From contig JACKNC010000002.1 in NCBI GenBank assembly GCA_024235095.1, positions 248,001 through 312,000 on the forward strand: a DNA stretch of 64,000 bases, written 5' to 3'. The notes beneath the pieces are model-generated. The model worked only from the letters and a program-made list of their open reading frames with translations, was not told the DNA's origin and ran no database searches. The translations under genes were made by a program, and so were the position numbers. Positions 8,857 through 18,521 of the stretch are shown here, piece by piece. Positions within the stretch are counted from its first letter, which is position 1; the number at the start of each line of letters is the position of its first letter. Source of the stretch: Gammaproteobacteria bacterium (GTDB lineage Bacteria > Pseudomonadota > Gammaproteobacteria > Competibacterales > Competibacteraceae).

Positions 8857-10635
8857 TCAATCCACCGTTGGTTGAGTCGAACGCCGGCGGTGGGATTTTC
8901 GTTCCACCGCCGGTTCCCGATGACTGGAACCTCTTTCGGCTTTAGGCTTTCCTGGTCGCTTCCGCTCAGGTTCGGCACCATCCAGGCGGCGGATGTTCAA
9001 CATTTGTTGTCGCACCCGCACCCGCTTGAGGTGCTGGAAAATCTCCGGGGGCATCCCATCGGGGAGATCCACCGTGCTGTAGTCATTATGAATCTCGATA
9101 CGCCCGATGTAGCGTCCCTCAATACCCGCCTCGTTCGCAATGGCGCCCATGATGTTCTGCGGCGTGGCCCCATGTTCGCGGCCTACATCAATCCGGTAGC
9201 GAATCTTGTCGAAATCAGCGGCATCCCGCGCAGATCGTTCGCCCCGGCTTGAACGCCCTTCACGGGTGGCCCGCCCCGGCGGTCTCGCGCGCTCCTTCTC
9301 CGCATCTTTGGGAATCGCGTCCTCGAACTGGAACGGGCGGTCGCGTTGCGCCAAGTAGGTCAGCGCCGAAGCAATATCATAGGCGCTCATTTCCTGTTCC
9401 CGTTCGATTTCGGTGATCAGTTCCTGGAAAAAACCGAGATCTTGGCTATTAAAGACTTCGCCAACCTGCTGCTTGAACTGAGCCAGCCGGTGGCCGGTAA
9501 TCGCCTCGGGCGTCGGCAACGGCATGCGTTCAATCGGTTGCCGGGTGGCTTTTTCAATCGCGCGCAACAAACGTAGTTCGCGAGGCGCAATAAAAAGAAT
9601 CGCATCGCCCGCTCGTCCCGCCCGTCCGGTGCGACCAATACGATGGATATAGGCTTCGGTATCGTAGGGAATGTCGTAATTAATCACGTGACTGATACGT
9701 TGTACATCCAGCCCGCGTGCTGCGACGTCGGTGGCGACGACAATGTCGAGACTGCCACCGCGCAATTGTTCGATAGTTTTTTCGCGCAGAGCCTGGGTCA
9801 TGTCGCCATGCAGGGCGGCGCTCGGATAACCACGCGCTTCCAGGCGTTCCGCCAGCTCAGTAGCAGCAATCTTGGTGCGCACGAAAATCAGAATCGCATC
9901 GGCGTCTTCGACTTCCAGAACCCGGGTCAGGGCATCAAGCTTGTGTTGAGCGCCGACCTGACAATAACGCTGCCGAACCGTGGCGACTGTGGCGGTGCGG
10001 GTTTCGATCTTGACTTCATGGGGATCGCGCAAATGACGGTGCGCGACCCGGCGGATGGGTTCGGGCATGGTGGCCGAGAACAGCGCGACCTGCTTTTCCG
10101 CTGGCGTTTGTTCGAGAATCCAGTCCACATCGTCGATGAAACCCATGCGTAGCATTTCATCAGCCTCATCCAATACAACGGTGCGCAGCGCCGCCAGGGA
10201 CAGAGTTTCCCGGCGCAGATGATCCATGACCCGGCCCGGCGTGCCGACGACAACATGTACGCCACGGCGCAGGTGACGGAGTTGCAGACTCATGCTTTGG
10301 CCGCCATAAATCGGCAGCACATGAAATCCAGGGATATGGCGAGCATAGCCCTGGAAAGCTTCCGCGACCTGGATGGCCAATTCACGAGTCGGCGTTAGCA
10401 CCAGCGCCTGCGGCTCCCGGCTGCTTAAACTCAACTTTTCCAGGATGGGCAGGGCGAACGCCGCGGTCTTGCCGGTGCCGGTCTGGGCCTGGCCCAGCAC
10501 ATCGCAACCGTCCAGCATGGGGGGAATGGTTGCGGCCTGAATGGGTGAGGGCGCCTCGTAACCCAGTTCCTTGAGGGTTTCCAACAGAGGAGGGGACAGC
10601 ACGAGCTGTTCAAAACGTTCAATGAGAGATGACAT
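8857..10635 (-). CDS. deaD: DEAD-box ATP-dependent RNA helicase (DeaD/CsdA type)
   Basis: The 592-residue protein carries the DEAD-box set: Q motif region (PSPIQAATIPPML), AQTGTGKT, PTRELA, DEAD in VLDEADEML, SAT, and HRIGRTGRAGR. A DbpA-type RNA-binding domain lies at about residues 475-550 (GAIANEAGIEGRYIGRIEI), followed by a basic tail. This arrangement is that of DeaD/CsdA, which unwinds structured RNA during ribosome assembly, cold growth and mRNA decay. The tail (after residue 555) is Arg/Lys-rich and likely disordered. The gene appears monocistronic. Confidence 0.92.
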   Translation of the reverse strand: MSSLIERFEQLVLSPPLLETLKELGYEAPSPIQAATIPPMLDGCDVLGQAQTGTGKTAAFALPILEKLSLSSREPQALVLTPTRELAIQVAEAFQGYARHIPGFHVLPIYGGQSMSLQLRHLRRGVHVVVGTPGRVMDHLRRETLSLAALRTVVLDEADEMLRMGFIDDVDWILEQTPAEKQVALFSATMPEPIRRVAHRHLRDPHEVKIETRTATVATVRQRYCQVGAQHKLDALTRVLEVEDADAILIFVRTKIAATELAERLEARGYPSAALHGDMTQALREKTIEQLRGGSLDIVVATDVAARGLDVQRISHVINYDIPYDTEAYIHRIGRTGRAGRAGDAILFIAPRELRLLRAIEKATRQPIERMPLPTPEAITGHRLAQFKQQVGEVFNSQDLGFFQELITEIEREQEMSAYDIASALTYLAQRDRPFQFEDAIPKDAEKERARPPGRATREGRSSRGERSARDAADFDKIRYRIDVGREHGATPQNIMGAIANEAGIEGRYIGRIEIHNDYSTVDLPDGMPPEIFQHLKRVRVRQQMLNIRRLDGAEPERKRPGKPKAERGSSHREPAVERKSHRRRSTQPTVD

Positions 10636-10761
10636 GCAGCGTATTACCTGAATGAAAAAATCGGCGGCGCATCAAAACCAGCCGGCCTGAACGAAACTGA
10701 GGAATGGTACAACTTTTTCGATGGCGCTGTGAGGCGGGTTTTAGTCAGCCCAATTGGAGAT

Positions 10762-11283
10762 TCAACCCGAACAAACCACAATCCGGTGGCGGCGGCGGAA
10801 TTTGTTGATGATGTGCCAGCGCCAAAGCAGATGGGCAATGATAAAGGTCAGGGTGCTGGCGATCACCGCCGTGGTCATTGAACCGACAAGCAACGGCCAG
10901 CCGATATCGCCTGCCCTGCGCAGCAACCATGCCAGCGTAGGTTCAAAAGTCCAGTCCAGCGGTGGCCGACCCAGCAACCAGGCGCCAAACTGGTAACAAG
11001 CGAACATAACCGGTGGAATCGTCAGCGGATTAGTGATCCATACCATGGCCACCGCCACCGGCAGATTGAAGCGCATCAACGCAGCGGCAGTGGCGGCCAG
11101 CAACATTTGCCAGGGAACCGGAACGAACGCGAAAAACATACCGGCGGTTAATCCGCGCACGGTCGAGCGGCGACTAAAATGCCAAAGACGGGGATCGTGC
11201 AACAGGTCACCGAGGAAGCGCAAATTCCTGTGTGTGCGCAACTGATGGCAATCCGGTAAATAACGCTGTAGAAACGGCTTCAT
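10762..11283 (-). CDS. DUF2062 inner-membrane protein
   Basis: The 173-residue product shows the DUF2062 pattern: an N-terminal soluble stretch, then RGLTAGMFFAFVPVPWQM and NLPVAVAMVWITNPLTIPPV, with about three membrane helices. The biochemical role of the family is not settled. It lies between deaD and the divergently transcribed lipase gene and shows no obvious operon partner. Confidence 0.8.
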   Translation of the reverse strand: MKPFLQRYLPDCHQLRTHRNLRFLGDLLHDPRLWHFSRRSTVRGLTAGMFFAFVPVPWQMLLAATAAALMRFNLPVAVAMVWITNPLTIPPVMFACYQFGAWLLGRPPLDWTFEPTLAWLLRRAGDIGWPLLVGSMTTAVIASTLTFIIAHLLWRWHIINKFRRRHRIVVCSG

Positions 11284-11528
11284 GGCGACGCTCGACCAGG
11301 AATTGGCGGAAATGCGGCTAATAGGACTATGAACTCATCTGAAAATTCAGATGATGACCTCTGAAGATTAAACTGGTCTGCTCAGTATAGCCAATGTCGT
11401 CAAAGTCAAAACGGACCAGAGTATCTATACTTTATATCAGTCGCTCCAAAAAAACCGACAAACATTGAGATTTCTATTGGGCAAACTACCCGAGTTTCCC
11501 TGCTCGACCACTGTCGTAGAGTACCGCC

Positions 11529-13571
11529 ATGCAAAGTTCAATAAAAACCTTCCGGCTTGTCCCCCTGTGTCTTGCCCTGGGTTTGACTGTGGTTCATCCG
11601 ATCCAGGCCGCGACCCGCCCTGATTTTTACGCAAAATTCAATCCCGCTACTAGCGAGCTTCCCTTCCCGACCAATCTATTATTCAGCGGTTCGACCGACG
11701 GTACACTGAATATTCCGGTTCCCGATCCCGATAATTCAGCAGATCCACGTCTTGCGTTGAACGCTCTAGACGGATTTTCCACCGTCGCGCCGCTGACCGC
11801 ACAATTCTCCAGTACTCTGAATGCGGACACTGTTCAGGCCGGCGATACGGTGCGGGTGTTCGAAGTGGATCTGGTCAATCCGTTCCTGGACCCGACGCAT
11901 CCTGGAGCGTTCCAGATCACCGCGGTTAAACGCGAATTGCAGGCTGATGAGGATTACAGCGTTAATTTGTTGCCGCAAGATCCGGATCAGACCACGCTGA
12001 ATATCCATCCGTTGCGCCCGTTAACGCCAAAAACCGGTTATCTGGCCGTACTCACCAGGGGCATCGAAGATCGCAGCGGTTTCGAGGCGTCACCCTCGCC
12101 CACCTATGCGCTCACTCAGCGGACGAGTCCTCTCGTGGACGCCAATGGTCAAAGCGTGATTCCGGGTCTGAGCAACGCCGAGGCCCAGGCGCTGGAGCCT
12201 TTGCGGCAATTGACTAACAACCAGGAAAACGCCGCCGCCAGTCAGGGCGTGGCCCGCAGCAGCATCGTGCTGAGCTGGACGTTCATGACCCAGTCCATTG
12301 ATGATGCGTTCACGGCTCTGCGTGAGGATCTCAAGCCCATAGGTATGACAGTGCAGCCGACCGGCGCGACCACGGTGGCGCTTGGCCTAGGCTTGCCCGG
12401 TTTCTCCGACATTTACGCTGGCGCGCTGGCGATTCCTTATTACCTGAACAAAGAGCAACCATTGAGCGGCTCCTGGCAAACCGCTGAAGGCGGTGCTGTC
12501 ACGCGCTACAACCCGTTGCCGGCAGCGACTGCGACCCTGCAAATCCCGGTGCTGATGACCGTGCCCAACGCCAGGAGCGGGCAGCGCAAACCGGCGCGCG
12601 GATGGCCAGTAGTGATCTTCCAGCATGGCATCACCCGCAATCGCACCGATCTGTTCGCGGTTGCTGATGCGCTGTCGTTCGCCGGGTTCGCAGCCGTCGC
12701 GATTGATCTACCCTTGCATGGCGTCACGGATGTCAATAATCCGTTTTACCTGCCAGGCATAGAGCGCACGTTTGATCTGGATTTGGTCAATAACGAAACG
12801 GGCGCGCCTGGCCCGGATGGCGTGATTGACGCCTCTGGCAGTTACTTTATTAACTTGCAAAGCATGTTGACTACCCGGGACAATCTGCGTGAAAGCGCTC
12901 AGGATTTGCGACAACTGACGGCAACCCTGCCTCTCATCGACCTGAACAGCGATCAACAACCGGATTTGGACGCCAGACGACTGCAATTCGTCGGGCATTC
13001 GCTTGGCGGTATTGTGGGGGGAACTTTTTTGGGTATCGAGAATGCAGTGACCAGCGCAACCTTGGCCATGCCAGGCGGCGGCCTGCCAAAATTGCTCGAT
13101 GGCTCCGCAACATTTGGACCGCGCATTGCCGCCGGTTTGGCCAATGCCGGGTTGATCAAGGGTACGCCTGAATATGAATCCTACATCAACAGTTACCAAA
13201 CCGCCGTGGATGCCGGTGATCCGATCAATTACGGCGCTGAAGCAGCCCGCCTGCATCCCATCTATCTGATTGAAGTCGTCGGCAGCACTGGCTCGCTGCC
13301 TGATCAGGTGATACCCAATACCGTCGCAGACGCGCCGCTATCCGGGACCGAACCGCTGGCACGGATCATGGGTTTGCAATCCATCAGCCGCTCGGCATGG
13401 AATGACCAGGGTCTGCGCGCCATTGTGCGCTTTACCGAAGGCGATCACAGTTCGATCATCAGCCCCGCCGCCTCTTTTGGGGCTACGGCGGAAATGCAGG
13501 GTCAGATGATCGACTTCTTGCAAAGCGAAGGAACGGAGCTGGAGGTGATTTATCGGCCCGTGGTGAAATAG
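11529..13571 (+). CDS. Secreted lipase of the VolA/Pla-1 (virulence factor lipase) family
   Basis: The 680-residue exported protein has a signal peptide ending near HPIQA (residue about 27). The N-terminal half matches the bacterial virulence-factor lipase N-domain (ATSELPFPTNLLFSGSTDGT). A C-terminal alpha/beta-hydrolase domain follows, with an oxyanion region VVIFQHGITRNR and the nucleophile elbow GHSLGG, Ser491. The final His is probably in GDHSSI. No lipobox Cys is seen, so it may be periplasmic or secreted rather than a surface lipoprotein as VolA is. It probably hydrolyses lysophospholipids or short-chain esters; the substrate is inferred from the family only. Confidence 0.82.
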   Translation: MQSSIKTFRLVPLCLALGLTVVHPIQAATRPDFYAKFNPATSELPFPTNLLFSGSTDGTLNIPVPDPDNSADPRLALNALDGFSTVAPLTAQFSSTLNADTVQAGDTVRVFEVDLVNPFLDPTHPGAFQITAVKRELQADEDYSVNLLPQDPDQTTLNIHPLRPLTPKTGYLAVLTRGIEDRSGFEASPSPTYALTQRTSPLVDANGQSVIPGLSNAEAQALEPLRQLTNNQENAAASQGVARSSIVLSWTFMTQSIDDAFTALREDLKPIGMTVQPTGATTVALGLGLPGFSDIYAGALAIPYYLNKEQPLSGSWQTAEGGAVTRYNPLPAATATLQIPVLMTVPNARSGQRKPARGWPVVIFQHGITRNRTDLFAVADALSFAGFAAVAIDLPLHGVTDVNNPFYLPGIERTFDLDLVNNETGAPGPDGVIDASGSYFINLQSMLTTRDNLRESAQDLRQLTATLPLIDLNSDQQPDLDARRLQFVGHSLGGIVGGTFLGIENAVTSATLAMPGGGLPKLLDGSATFGPRIAAGLANAGLIKGTPEYESYINSYQTAVDAGDPINYGAEAARLHPIYLIEVVGSTGSLPDQVIPNTVADAPLSGTEPLARIMGLQSISRSAWNDQGLRAIVRFTEGDHSSIISPAASFGATAEMQGQMIDFLQSEGTELEVIYRPVVK

Positions 13572-13652
13572 CTGACCCGTTGAATATTTGATTTTCATCA
13601 GATTGTGGCGATGATTCGCTCAGACAGTGGGGCACAGGATGCGCCCCATCCA

Positions 13653-14933
13653 CTATATGTGCGCGAATACCTGCCGGGCGGCGAGGACCGTAGCATCAAT
13701 ATCCTCTTCGGTGTGCGCCGAGGACATAAACCCAGCCTCGAACGCGGACGGTGCGAAATAGACGCCTTCGGCCAACATGCCATGGAAGAAAGTCTTGAAT
13801 CGCTGAATGTCGCAAGCCACTGCCTGAGCATAACTGGCGACGGGTTCGGTGGAAAAAAATAACCCGAACATTCCGCCAACATGATTCATGGTGAGCGGCA
13901 CACCGTTTTCACTGGCTGCCGCAGTCAACTCTTTGCACAATTGCTCGGTTTTGGCAGCGAGTTGGTCATGAAAACCGGGCATTGAAATCAAGTCCAGGGT
14001 CACCAGACCGGCGGTCATGGCGACTGGATTGCCGGACAGGGTGCCAGCCTGGTAGATCGGCCCGAGCGGCGCCAGTTTTTCCATGATGTCCCGGCGACCG
14101 CCAAAGGCGCCCACCGGCATTCCGCCGCCAATGATTTTGCCAAGCGTGGTCAGGTCCGGCTTGACCTTGTACAACTCCTGCGCGCCGCCACGCGCCACCC
14201 GGAATCCTGTCATCACCTCGTCAAAAATCAGCACGGTTTGATAGCGGTCGCAAATCTGCCGCAATCCAGCCAGGAAGCCGTGCGTCGGAGGAATACAGTT
14301 CATATTGCCGGCTACCGGTTCAACAATCACCGCGGCGATTTCCTCGCCCATTTCGGAAAAGACCTGACGAACTTGCAGCAGATCGTTATAGGTCAAGGTC
14401 ACGGTGTAAGCCGCTAACGCCGTCGGTACGCCCGGCGAGGTCGGTACGCCCAAGGTCAGCGCTCCGGAACCCGCCTTGACCAGCAGGGAATCGGAGTGGC
14501 CGTGGTAGCAGCCCTCAAACTTGACAATCCGGTTGCGTCCGGTGAACCCGCGCGCCAGGCGGATCGCGCTCATGGTCGCCTCGGTGCCGGAGTTGCACAT
14601 CCGCACCAATTCCATGGAAGGCATCAATTCCTGAATCCGCGCAGCCATGACTGTTTCAATCTCGGTCGGCGCGCCGAAACTCAGGCCGCGACTAGCGGCT
14701 TCCCGCACGGCGCGGATCACCGCCGGATGAGCATGGCCGAGGATCATGGGTCCCCAGGAACCGACATAGTCGAGATAGCGTTTGTCATCTTCATCATACA
14801 GATAAGCGCCTTCCCCCCGCTTAAAGAAGATGGGCGCGCCGCCGACGCCGCGAAAGGCGCGGACCGGCGAGTTGACGCCTCCGGGAATGTAGCGTTGGGC
14901 TTCAGCAAATAATTGTTCGGAACGAGTCGTCAT
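13653..14933 (-). CDS. hemL: Glutamate-1-semialdehyde 2,1-aminomutase
   Basis: HemL converts glutamate-1-semialdehyde to 5-aminolevulinate, the committed step of C5 tetrapyrrole synthesis, with PLP. The 426-residue product has the class III aminotransferase signature (VLIFDEVMTGFRV) and the PLP lysine in TTLGKIIGGGMPVGAFGG. Length equals E. coli HemL. ATG 14933 is preceded by AGGA; a GTG at 14948 would overlap the thiE stop. It follows thiD and thiE on the same strand, a common proteobacterial grouping. Confidence 0.95.
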   Translation of the reverse strand: MTTRSEQLFAEAQRYIPGGVNSPVRAFRGVGGAPIFFKRGEGAYLYDEDDKRYLDYVGSWGPMILGHAHPAVIRAVREAASRGLSFGAPTEIETVMAARIQELMPSMELVRMCNSGTEATMSAIRLARGFTGRNRIVKFEGCYHGHSDSLLVKAGSGALTLGVPTSPGVPTALAAYTVTLTYNDLLQVRQVFSEMGEEIAAVIVEPVAGNMNCIPPTHGFLAGLRQICDRYQTVLIFDEVMTGFRVARGGAQELYKVKPDLTTLGKIIGGGMPVGAFGGRRDIMEKLAPLGPIYQAGTLSGNPVAMTAGLVTLDLISMPGFHDQLAAKTEQLCKELTAAASENGVPLTMNHVGGMFGLFFSTEPVASYAQAVACDIQRFKTFFHGMLAEGVYFAPSAFEAGFMSSAHTEEDIDATVLAARQVFAHI

Positions 14934-14944
14934 CGTAGGGGTCC

Positions 14945-15574
14945 TCACGCAAATAAAGCCGCGTAACGCGCGGCGGCGGCCTGAATATCGGGTTGGCCAA
15001 ACACCCCGCTGATGACCGCCAGCGCATCCGCGCCCGCTTCCAGCAGTGGGAGCGCATTTTCCGGGATAATACCGCCAATAGCGATAACGGGAACGGTCAA
15101 TGCTGTGCGCGCTTCCCGCAACAATTCCAGCGACGCGCGGATTTCCGTCAGTTTAGTCGGTGACGGGAAAAAGGCTCCAAACGCCACATAATTCGCGCCC
15201 GCCTGTTCAGCAGCCAGCGCCAGGCCCAGACGGTTATAGCAGGAAACGCCAATCAGCGCTTTCGCGCCTAGGCGAGCGCGGGCCGTAGCGTATTGCGGAT
15301 CGTCCTGGCCAATATGGACGCCCGCTGCGCCAACCTCGGCGGCCAATTCCACATCGTCATTAATGATCAATGGCGCATCATGACGTTGGCATAAAACATT
15401 CAGCGCTTGCGCCTGCGCCCGTCGCCGCGCGATATCGGCGCTTTTATCCCGGTACTGGACCATCTGTGCGCCGCCGAGCAGAGCTTGCTCAACAGCAATG
15501 AGCAACCGTTCGTCGGGAATCAGCAAGGCGTCGGTAACCACATAAAGCCCTTGACAAGCAAAGGTTTGACCCAT
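14945..15574 (-). CDS. thiE: Thiamine-phosphate synthase
   Basis: ThiE joins hydroxymethylpyrimidine diphosphate to the thiazole phosphate to make thiamine phosphate. The 209-residue TIM-barrel protein has VQYRDKS near the N-terminus, LIINDDVELA, GVHIGQDD and the phosphate-binding VIAIGGI. ATG 15574 lies directly after the thiD stop; a longer open frame upstream runs inside thiD and is not credible. The gene sits between thiD and hemL, so the three are likely co-transcribed. Confidence 0.94.
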   Translation of the reverse strand: MGQTFACQGLYVVTDALLIPDERLLIAVEQALLGGAQMVQYRDKSADIARRRAQAQALNVLCQRHDAPLIINDDVELAAEVGAAGVHIGQDDPQYATARARLGAKALIGVSCYNRLGLALAAEQAGANYVAFGAFFPSPTKLTEIRASLELLREARTALTVPVIAIGGIIPENALPLLEAGADALAVISGVFGQPDIQAAAARYAALFA

Positions 15575-15576
15575 AT

Positions 15577-16410
15577 CTAACCTCGGGAAGCGCTGGCCCA
15601 GTACATGCGATTGGGAATTTGTTGCCCGCTGCCGATGGCATAGCCCGCTTGCAGGGAGCGCCATGTATGGTCCTGAGCGCGATGGATAACCGTAGGGATG
15701 ACTTCCTCCGGGATCAGGCCACGGCTTTGCGCGAGCAGGGCGGCGATCGCAGCGGCTAGAGTACAACCAGAGCCATGATAATGGGCGGGCAGGCGCGGCC
15801 AGTGATAAGTTTCCAGTAACCGGTTATTGCCATACAACCGGTTGATAACCTCAGTAGACGATTCAGGTTCATGTCCGCCAGTAATCAGCGCATAGCGGCA
15901 ACCGCGCGCCAGCAGGGCCATGGCGCAGGCTTCCAGCGTATCGGCCTCCGGGGCCAGTCGGCGCGCTTCGATACTGTTGGGCGTCAGCACGGTGGTCAAC
16001 GGCAGCAGCAGCGTCTGAATCGCTTCAATCAGACCGTTATCCGCCAACGCGGCCCCGCCGCCCGCTGCTAATATGGGGTCCAGCACGACCGGGATATGGG
16101 AATAGGCGCTGAGCAAGGTATGCAGAGCCAGAGCATTGTCGGTATTCCCGATGACTCCAATTTTGAACGCCAGCACCGGCAAATCTTCCAATACCGCCCG
16201 CGCCTGCGCCAGCAACTCTTCAGCGGCGACCGGCCATAACGCCTGGACGTTGCGCGTGTCTTGCACGGTCAGGGCGGTAATGACCGGCGCAGGGTGGCAG
16301 CCCAGACTGATCAGGGTTTCGATGTCGGCGGCGATGCCAGCGCCCCCACAAGGATCGTTGCCGGCCAGGGTCATGACAACCGGCGGTGTGGAAGGAAGGG
16401 AATCAGTCAA
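15577..16410 (-). CDS. thiD: Hydroxymethylpyrimidine/phosphomethylpyrimidine kinase
   Basis: ThiD phosphorylates HMP and HMP-P in thiamine synthesis. The product has the ribokinase-fold signatures LAGNDPCGGAGIAADI at the N-terminus and HGSGCTLAAAIAA near the C-terminus. I use a TTG start (16410), which has GGAG 7 bases before it; the next ATG (16374) would cut into the substrate-binding N-terminus. No TPP riboswitch pattern was seen in the leader. Confidence 0.9.
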   Translation of the reverse strand: MTDSLPSTPPVVMTLAGNDPCGGAGIAADIETLISLGCHPAPVITALTVQDTRNVQALWPVAAEELLAQARAVLEDLPVLAFKIGVIGNTDNALALHTLLSAYSHIPVVLDPILAAGGGAALADNGLIEAIQTLLLPLTTVLTPNSIEARRLAPEADTLEACAMALLARGCRYALITGGHEPESSTEVINRLYGNNRLLETYHWPRLPAHYHGSGCTLAAAIAALLAQSRGLIPEEVIPTVIHRAQDHTWRSLQAGYAIGSGQQIPNRMYWASASRG

Positions 16411-16485
16411 GCCGATGCTCCAGTGGAAAATGAATACATGATTGGAGTCCTTATCAGGGCGGATGTTGCCTAAAATTTCAGCAAG

Positions 16486-16512
16486 GCAGAGGCTTTTTCA
16501 GGACGCCTCTGC
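16486..16512. promoter_or_regulatory. Perfect 8-bp inverted repeat between thiD and rubredoxin
   Basis: GCAGAGGC, an 11-base spacer and GCCTCTGC form a perfect dyad in the 150-base divergent region between thiD and the rubredoxin gene. It could be an operator or a small hairpin in one of the two leaders. No trailing T-run is present on either side, so a terminator is unlikely. Confidence 0.3.
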
Positions 16513-16561
16513 ATGGGACAATGGTTTTCCGTCAAATTGCAACCATTGGGAAGTATATCGG

Positions 16562-16726
16562 ATGAAGAAGTATATGTGTTTGATTTGTGGTTTTATCTAT
16601 GATGAGGAAAAGGGATGGCTCGGAGACGGTATTCCACCGGGCACCCGTTGGGAAGATGTGCCCGCGGATTGGATCTGTCCCGAGTGTGGCGTGACCAAGG
16701 ATGACTTCGAGATGGTGGAAATTTGA
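16562..16726 (+). CDS. rubA: Rubredoxin
   Basis: This 54-residue iron protein has both rubredoxin Cys pairs, MCLICGFIYD and ICPECGVTKDDF, which bind one Fe in a Cys4 site. It is a small soluble electron carrier, in many gammaproteobacteria serving alkane hydroxylases, rubrerythrin or NO/O2 reductases; no such partner is in the window. ATG 16562 gives the standard length. It is divergent from thiD. Confidence 0.94.
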   Translation: MKKYMCLICGFIYDEEKGWLGDGIPPGTRWEDVPADWICPECGVTKDDFEMVEI

Positions 16727-16826
16727 TGATTGATCATCTTAGGGCTAGAGGTGTGACCATCAGAGAATAGACGAACCGCCATTACAACCAGGTCAGCAAG
16801 ACAACATTTGTGAAAGTGAGATCCCC

Positions 16827-17534
16827 ATGTCCGAAATCACCTGCCTGAACGGCGCCTGTCCGCCCCCTCCACTGGGGATCAACAGTGGTTTACCTGAATA
16901 CCTCAAGCTCGATCCACGCGGCTGGGATCGCGGCGATATCGAAATGGCGATTGCCCTGAAGCGCACCGAATTGAATCAGGCAATGGATTACCGAAAAAAC
17001 TATGATACTGAGGAACATAATATTTGCCTGGCGCTGATCCGCTTTCAGGATGGCTCTTCCGAAGTTTTGACTGCGTACTCCAACGACAGCGCCATTGCCG
17101 AATCGGTCCGGCTGGGGTTGCATCTGATCCCAAATGTGTATGACAAGGTTCCGGCTAACGAGCGTTTCGGTTGCGATGGCATGGCGCAGCATCATACCGA
17201 GCCGAAGCTGTTGAACTATCTGTGTGCAACCCTGGAGGCGCGGCAGGCTGCTTACCGGAAACAATTCCTGCCGCGCGATCCGCTTTACCGCTTCATTCTC
17301 CAGCGTCAGCGCCAACACGCCAGCGAGCAGGCGGCGCTCTCCCGTGATATCAAGAAAGTGGCGGCTGTGGTGATTGTGACCGAGATCGATTGCTGTCCGA
17401 CCTGCACCGCCTATTCCATCGAACGATTCCGGGAGCGGTTTCCCGGAATTCCATTGCGAACTATTGAATTGGGCAAGCAGGTCCGTGGTGGGGTCAAGCC
17501 CCAGTACCGGCAAGTAACGGTTGGCCGCAAGTAA
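16827..17534 (+). CDS. Putative cytidine-deaminase-fold protein
   Basis: I do not recognise a named family for this 235-residue protein. It has a short N-terminal Cys/Pro segment, then an alpha/beta body. Two spaced motifs recall the deaminase superfamily zinc site: His123-Thr-Glu125 in HHTEPKLL, and Cys190-x-x-Cys193 in EIDCCPTCTAYSIERF, preceded by a hydrophobic strand (KVAAVVIVTEI). In deaminases the H/C-x-E provides a zinc ligand and the proton shuttle, and C-x-x-C completes the site. Substrate cannot be deduced. No signal peptide is seen, and no immunity or secretion gene adjoins it. Confidence 0.55.
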   Translation: MSEITCLNGACPPPPLGINSGLPEYLKLDPRGWDRGDIEMAIALKRTELNQAMDYRKNYDTEEHNICLALIRFQDGSSEVLTAYSNDSAIAESVRLGLHLIPNVYDKVPANERFGCDGMAQHHTEPKLLNYLCATLEARQAAYRKQFLPRDPLYRFILQRQRQHASEQAALSRDIKKVAAVVIVTEIDCCPTCTAYSIERFRERFPGIPLRTIELGKQVRGGVKPQYRQVTVGRK

Positions 17535-17591
17535 GGCAACTCGCAATGAATCGCCAATAACCTGCTGTTCTCGTTCCTCCATCGGTCTTGA

Positions 17592-17640
17592 TCTCCCCCT
17601 TGAAAAAGGGGGGTGGAGGGGGATTTTGACGGGCGACGGG
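17592..17640. repeat. Partial copy of the IS66-like MITE
   Basis: The segment contains the CTCCCCCTTGAAAAAGGGGG palindrome arm and GGGGGATTTTGACGGGCGACG core of the MITE described at 24716-24829, but lacks both terminal GTAA ends. It lies between two convergent genes, where it may also act as a hairpin at transcript ends. Confidence 0.65.
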
Positions 17641-17647
17641 TTCCGAA

Positions 17648-18271
17648 TCAGGCGGTTGGCTCAGGGACCGTCTGCACCGTGCCATCCAGATTCATCAGCA
17701 GGGTTTCTACTTCCAGTTTCGGATACGTCTTCTGGATTGCCTGCTTCAAGTCGCGCAGGTATTTGGCGTGAACATTCTCCTCCAGCGTCGGATCCTTGGC
17801 AAAATCCGCTTTCAGAATCACCTTGTAAGCGCCACAGTCCCGATGATCCATCACGATCACCCGGTTGATGTGGTGCAGATCAATGGAAATCTTGAGATGT
17901 TCCCAGAACGTCTTGTTCCAGTCCTTGAACTCGCTGGTGAGCGCCCCCAGGGAAGCGCCCGCCAGAATGACATGATCATACTGATCGGTCAGGCCGCGCC
18001 CATCCATGTATTTGACCATATCATCAATCAATCGGTAGTCCATGCAACTCAGCAACAGGGCCTCAGTGCCGTGCGCTGCCGGGGCGGCGTCGGACTTGGC
18101 GGTCCCGTGCCCGGCTTCGGCTTGGGCCAACCGCCAAGGCGTAGCTAGCCCTAGCAGCGCCGCGCCGCCGCCCAGAGCCGCTAACTGGATAAAGCGGCGG
18201 CGGTTGAGTCCAGCGGGCGAATCGTCATGCAGATGTTGGCAACAGGGGAATGAGGGAATCGTGGTTGTCAT
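17648..18271 (-). CDS. Tat-exported beta-carbonic-anhydrase-like protein
   Basis: The 207-residue product begins with a twin-arginine signal (NRRRFIQLAALGGGAALLG). The mature part shows the beta-carbonic-anhydrase zinc site: Cys76-x-Asp78-x-Arg80 in SCMDYR, and His143-x-x-Cys146 in DHRDCG. All three zinc ligands and the Asp/Arg dyad are therefore present, which would allow CO2 hydration in the periplasm. The protein is short and ends soon after the second motif, so some C-terminal family elements are absent. Catalysis is inferred, not certain. Confidence 0.72.
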   Translation of the reverse strand: MTTTIPSFPCCQHLHDDSPAGLNRRRFIQLAALGGGAALLGLATPWRLAQAEAGHGTAKSDAAPAAHGTEALLLSCMDYRLIDDMVKYMDGRGLTDQYDHVILAGASLGALTSEFKDWNKTFWEHLKISIDLHHINRVIVMDHRDCGAYKVILKADFAKDPTLEENVHAKYLRDLKQAIQKTYPKLEVETLLMNLDGTVQTVPEPTA

Positions 18272-18521
18272 CGGGTATCTCTCTTGGATGAGTTAGGTCG
18301 TTTTTATCGAGCACAATTTGGAGCCATGGGATCGTAACTGGGGTCAATGCCGCCAGGACGCCCCGATCCGAAGCTTCCGTCTTCCAAGAATAGTTGATAA
18401 GTAAGTAATCTGTTAACATTGATGGCTGATTCAAAAATCAGTATTCCGCGTCTTCCAGGCCAAAAGCAACCGCTGATGTTAGAATATCGTCCCTATTTTT
18501 TTACTTGAAATCCATAAATCC

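Noticed and set aside
16411..16561. TPP riboswitch upstream of thiD
   Set aside because: No CTGAGA or ACCTGA-type aptamer segments are present in the leader on the minus strand.
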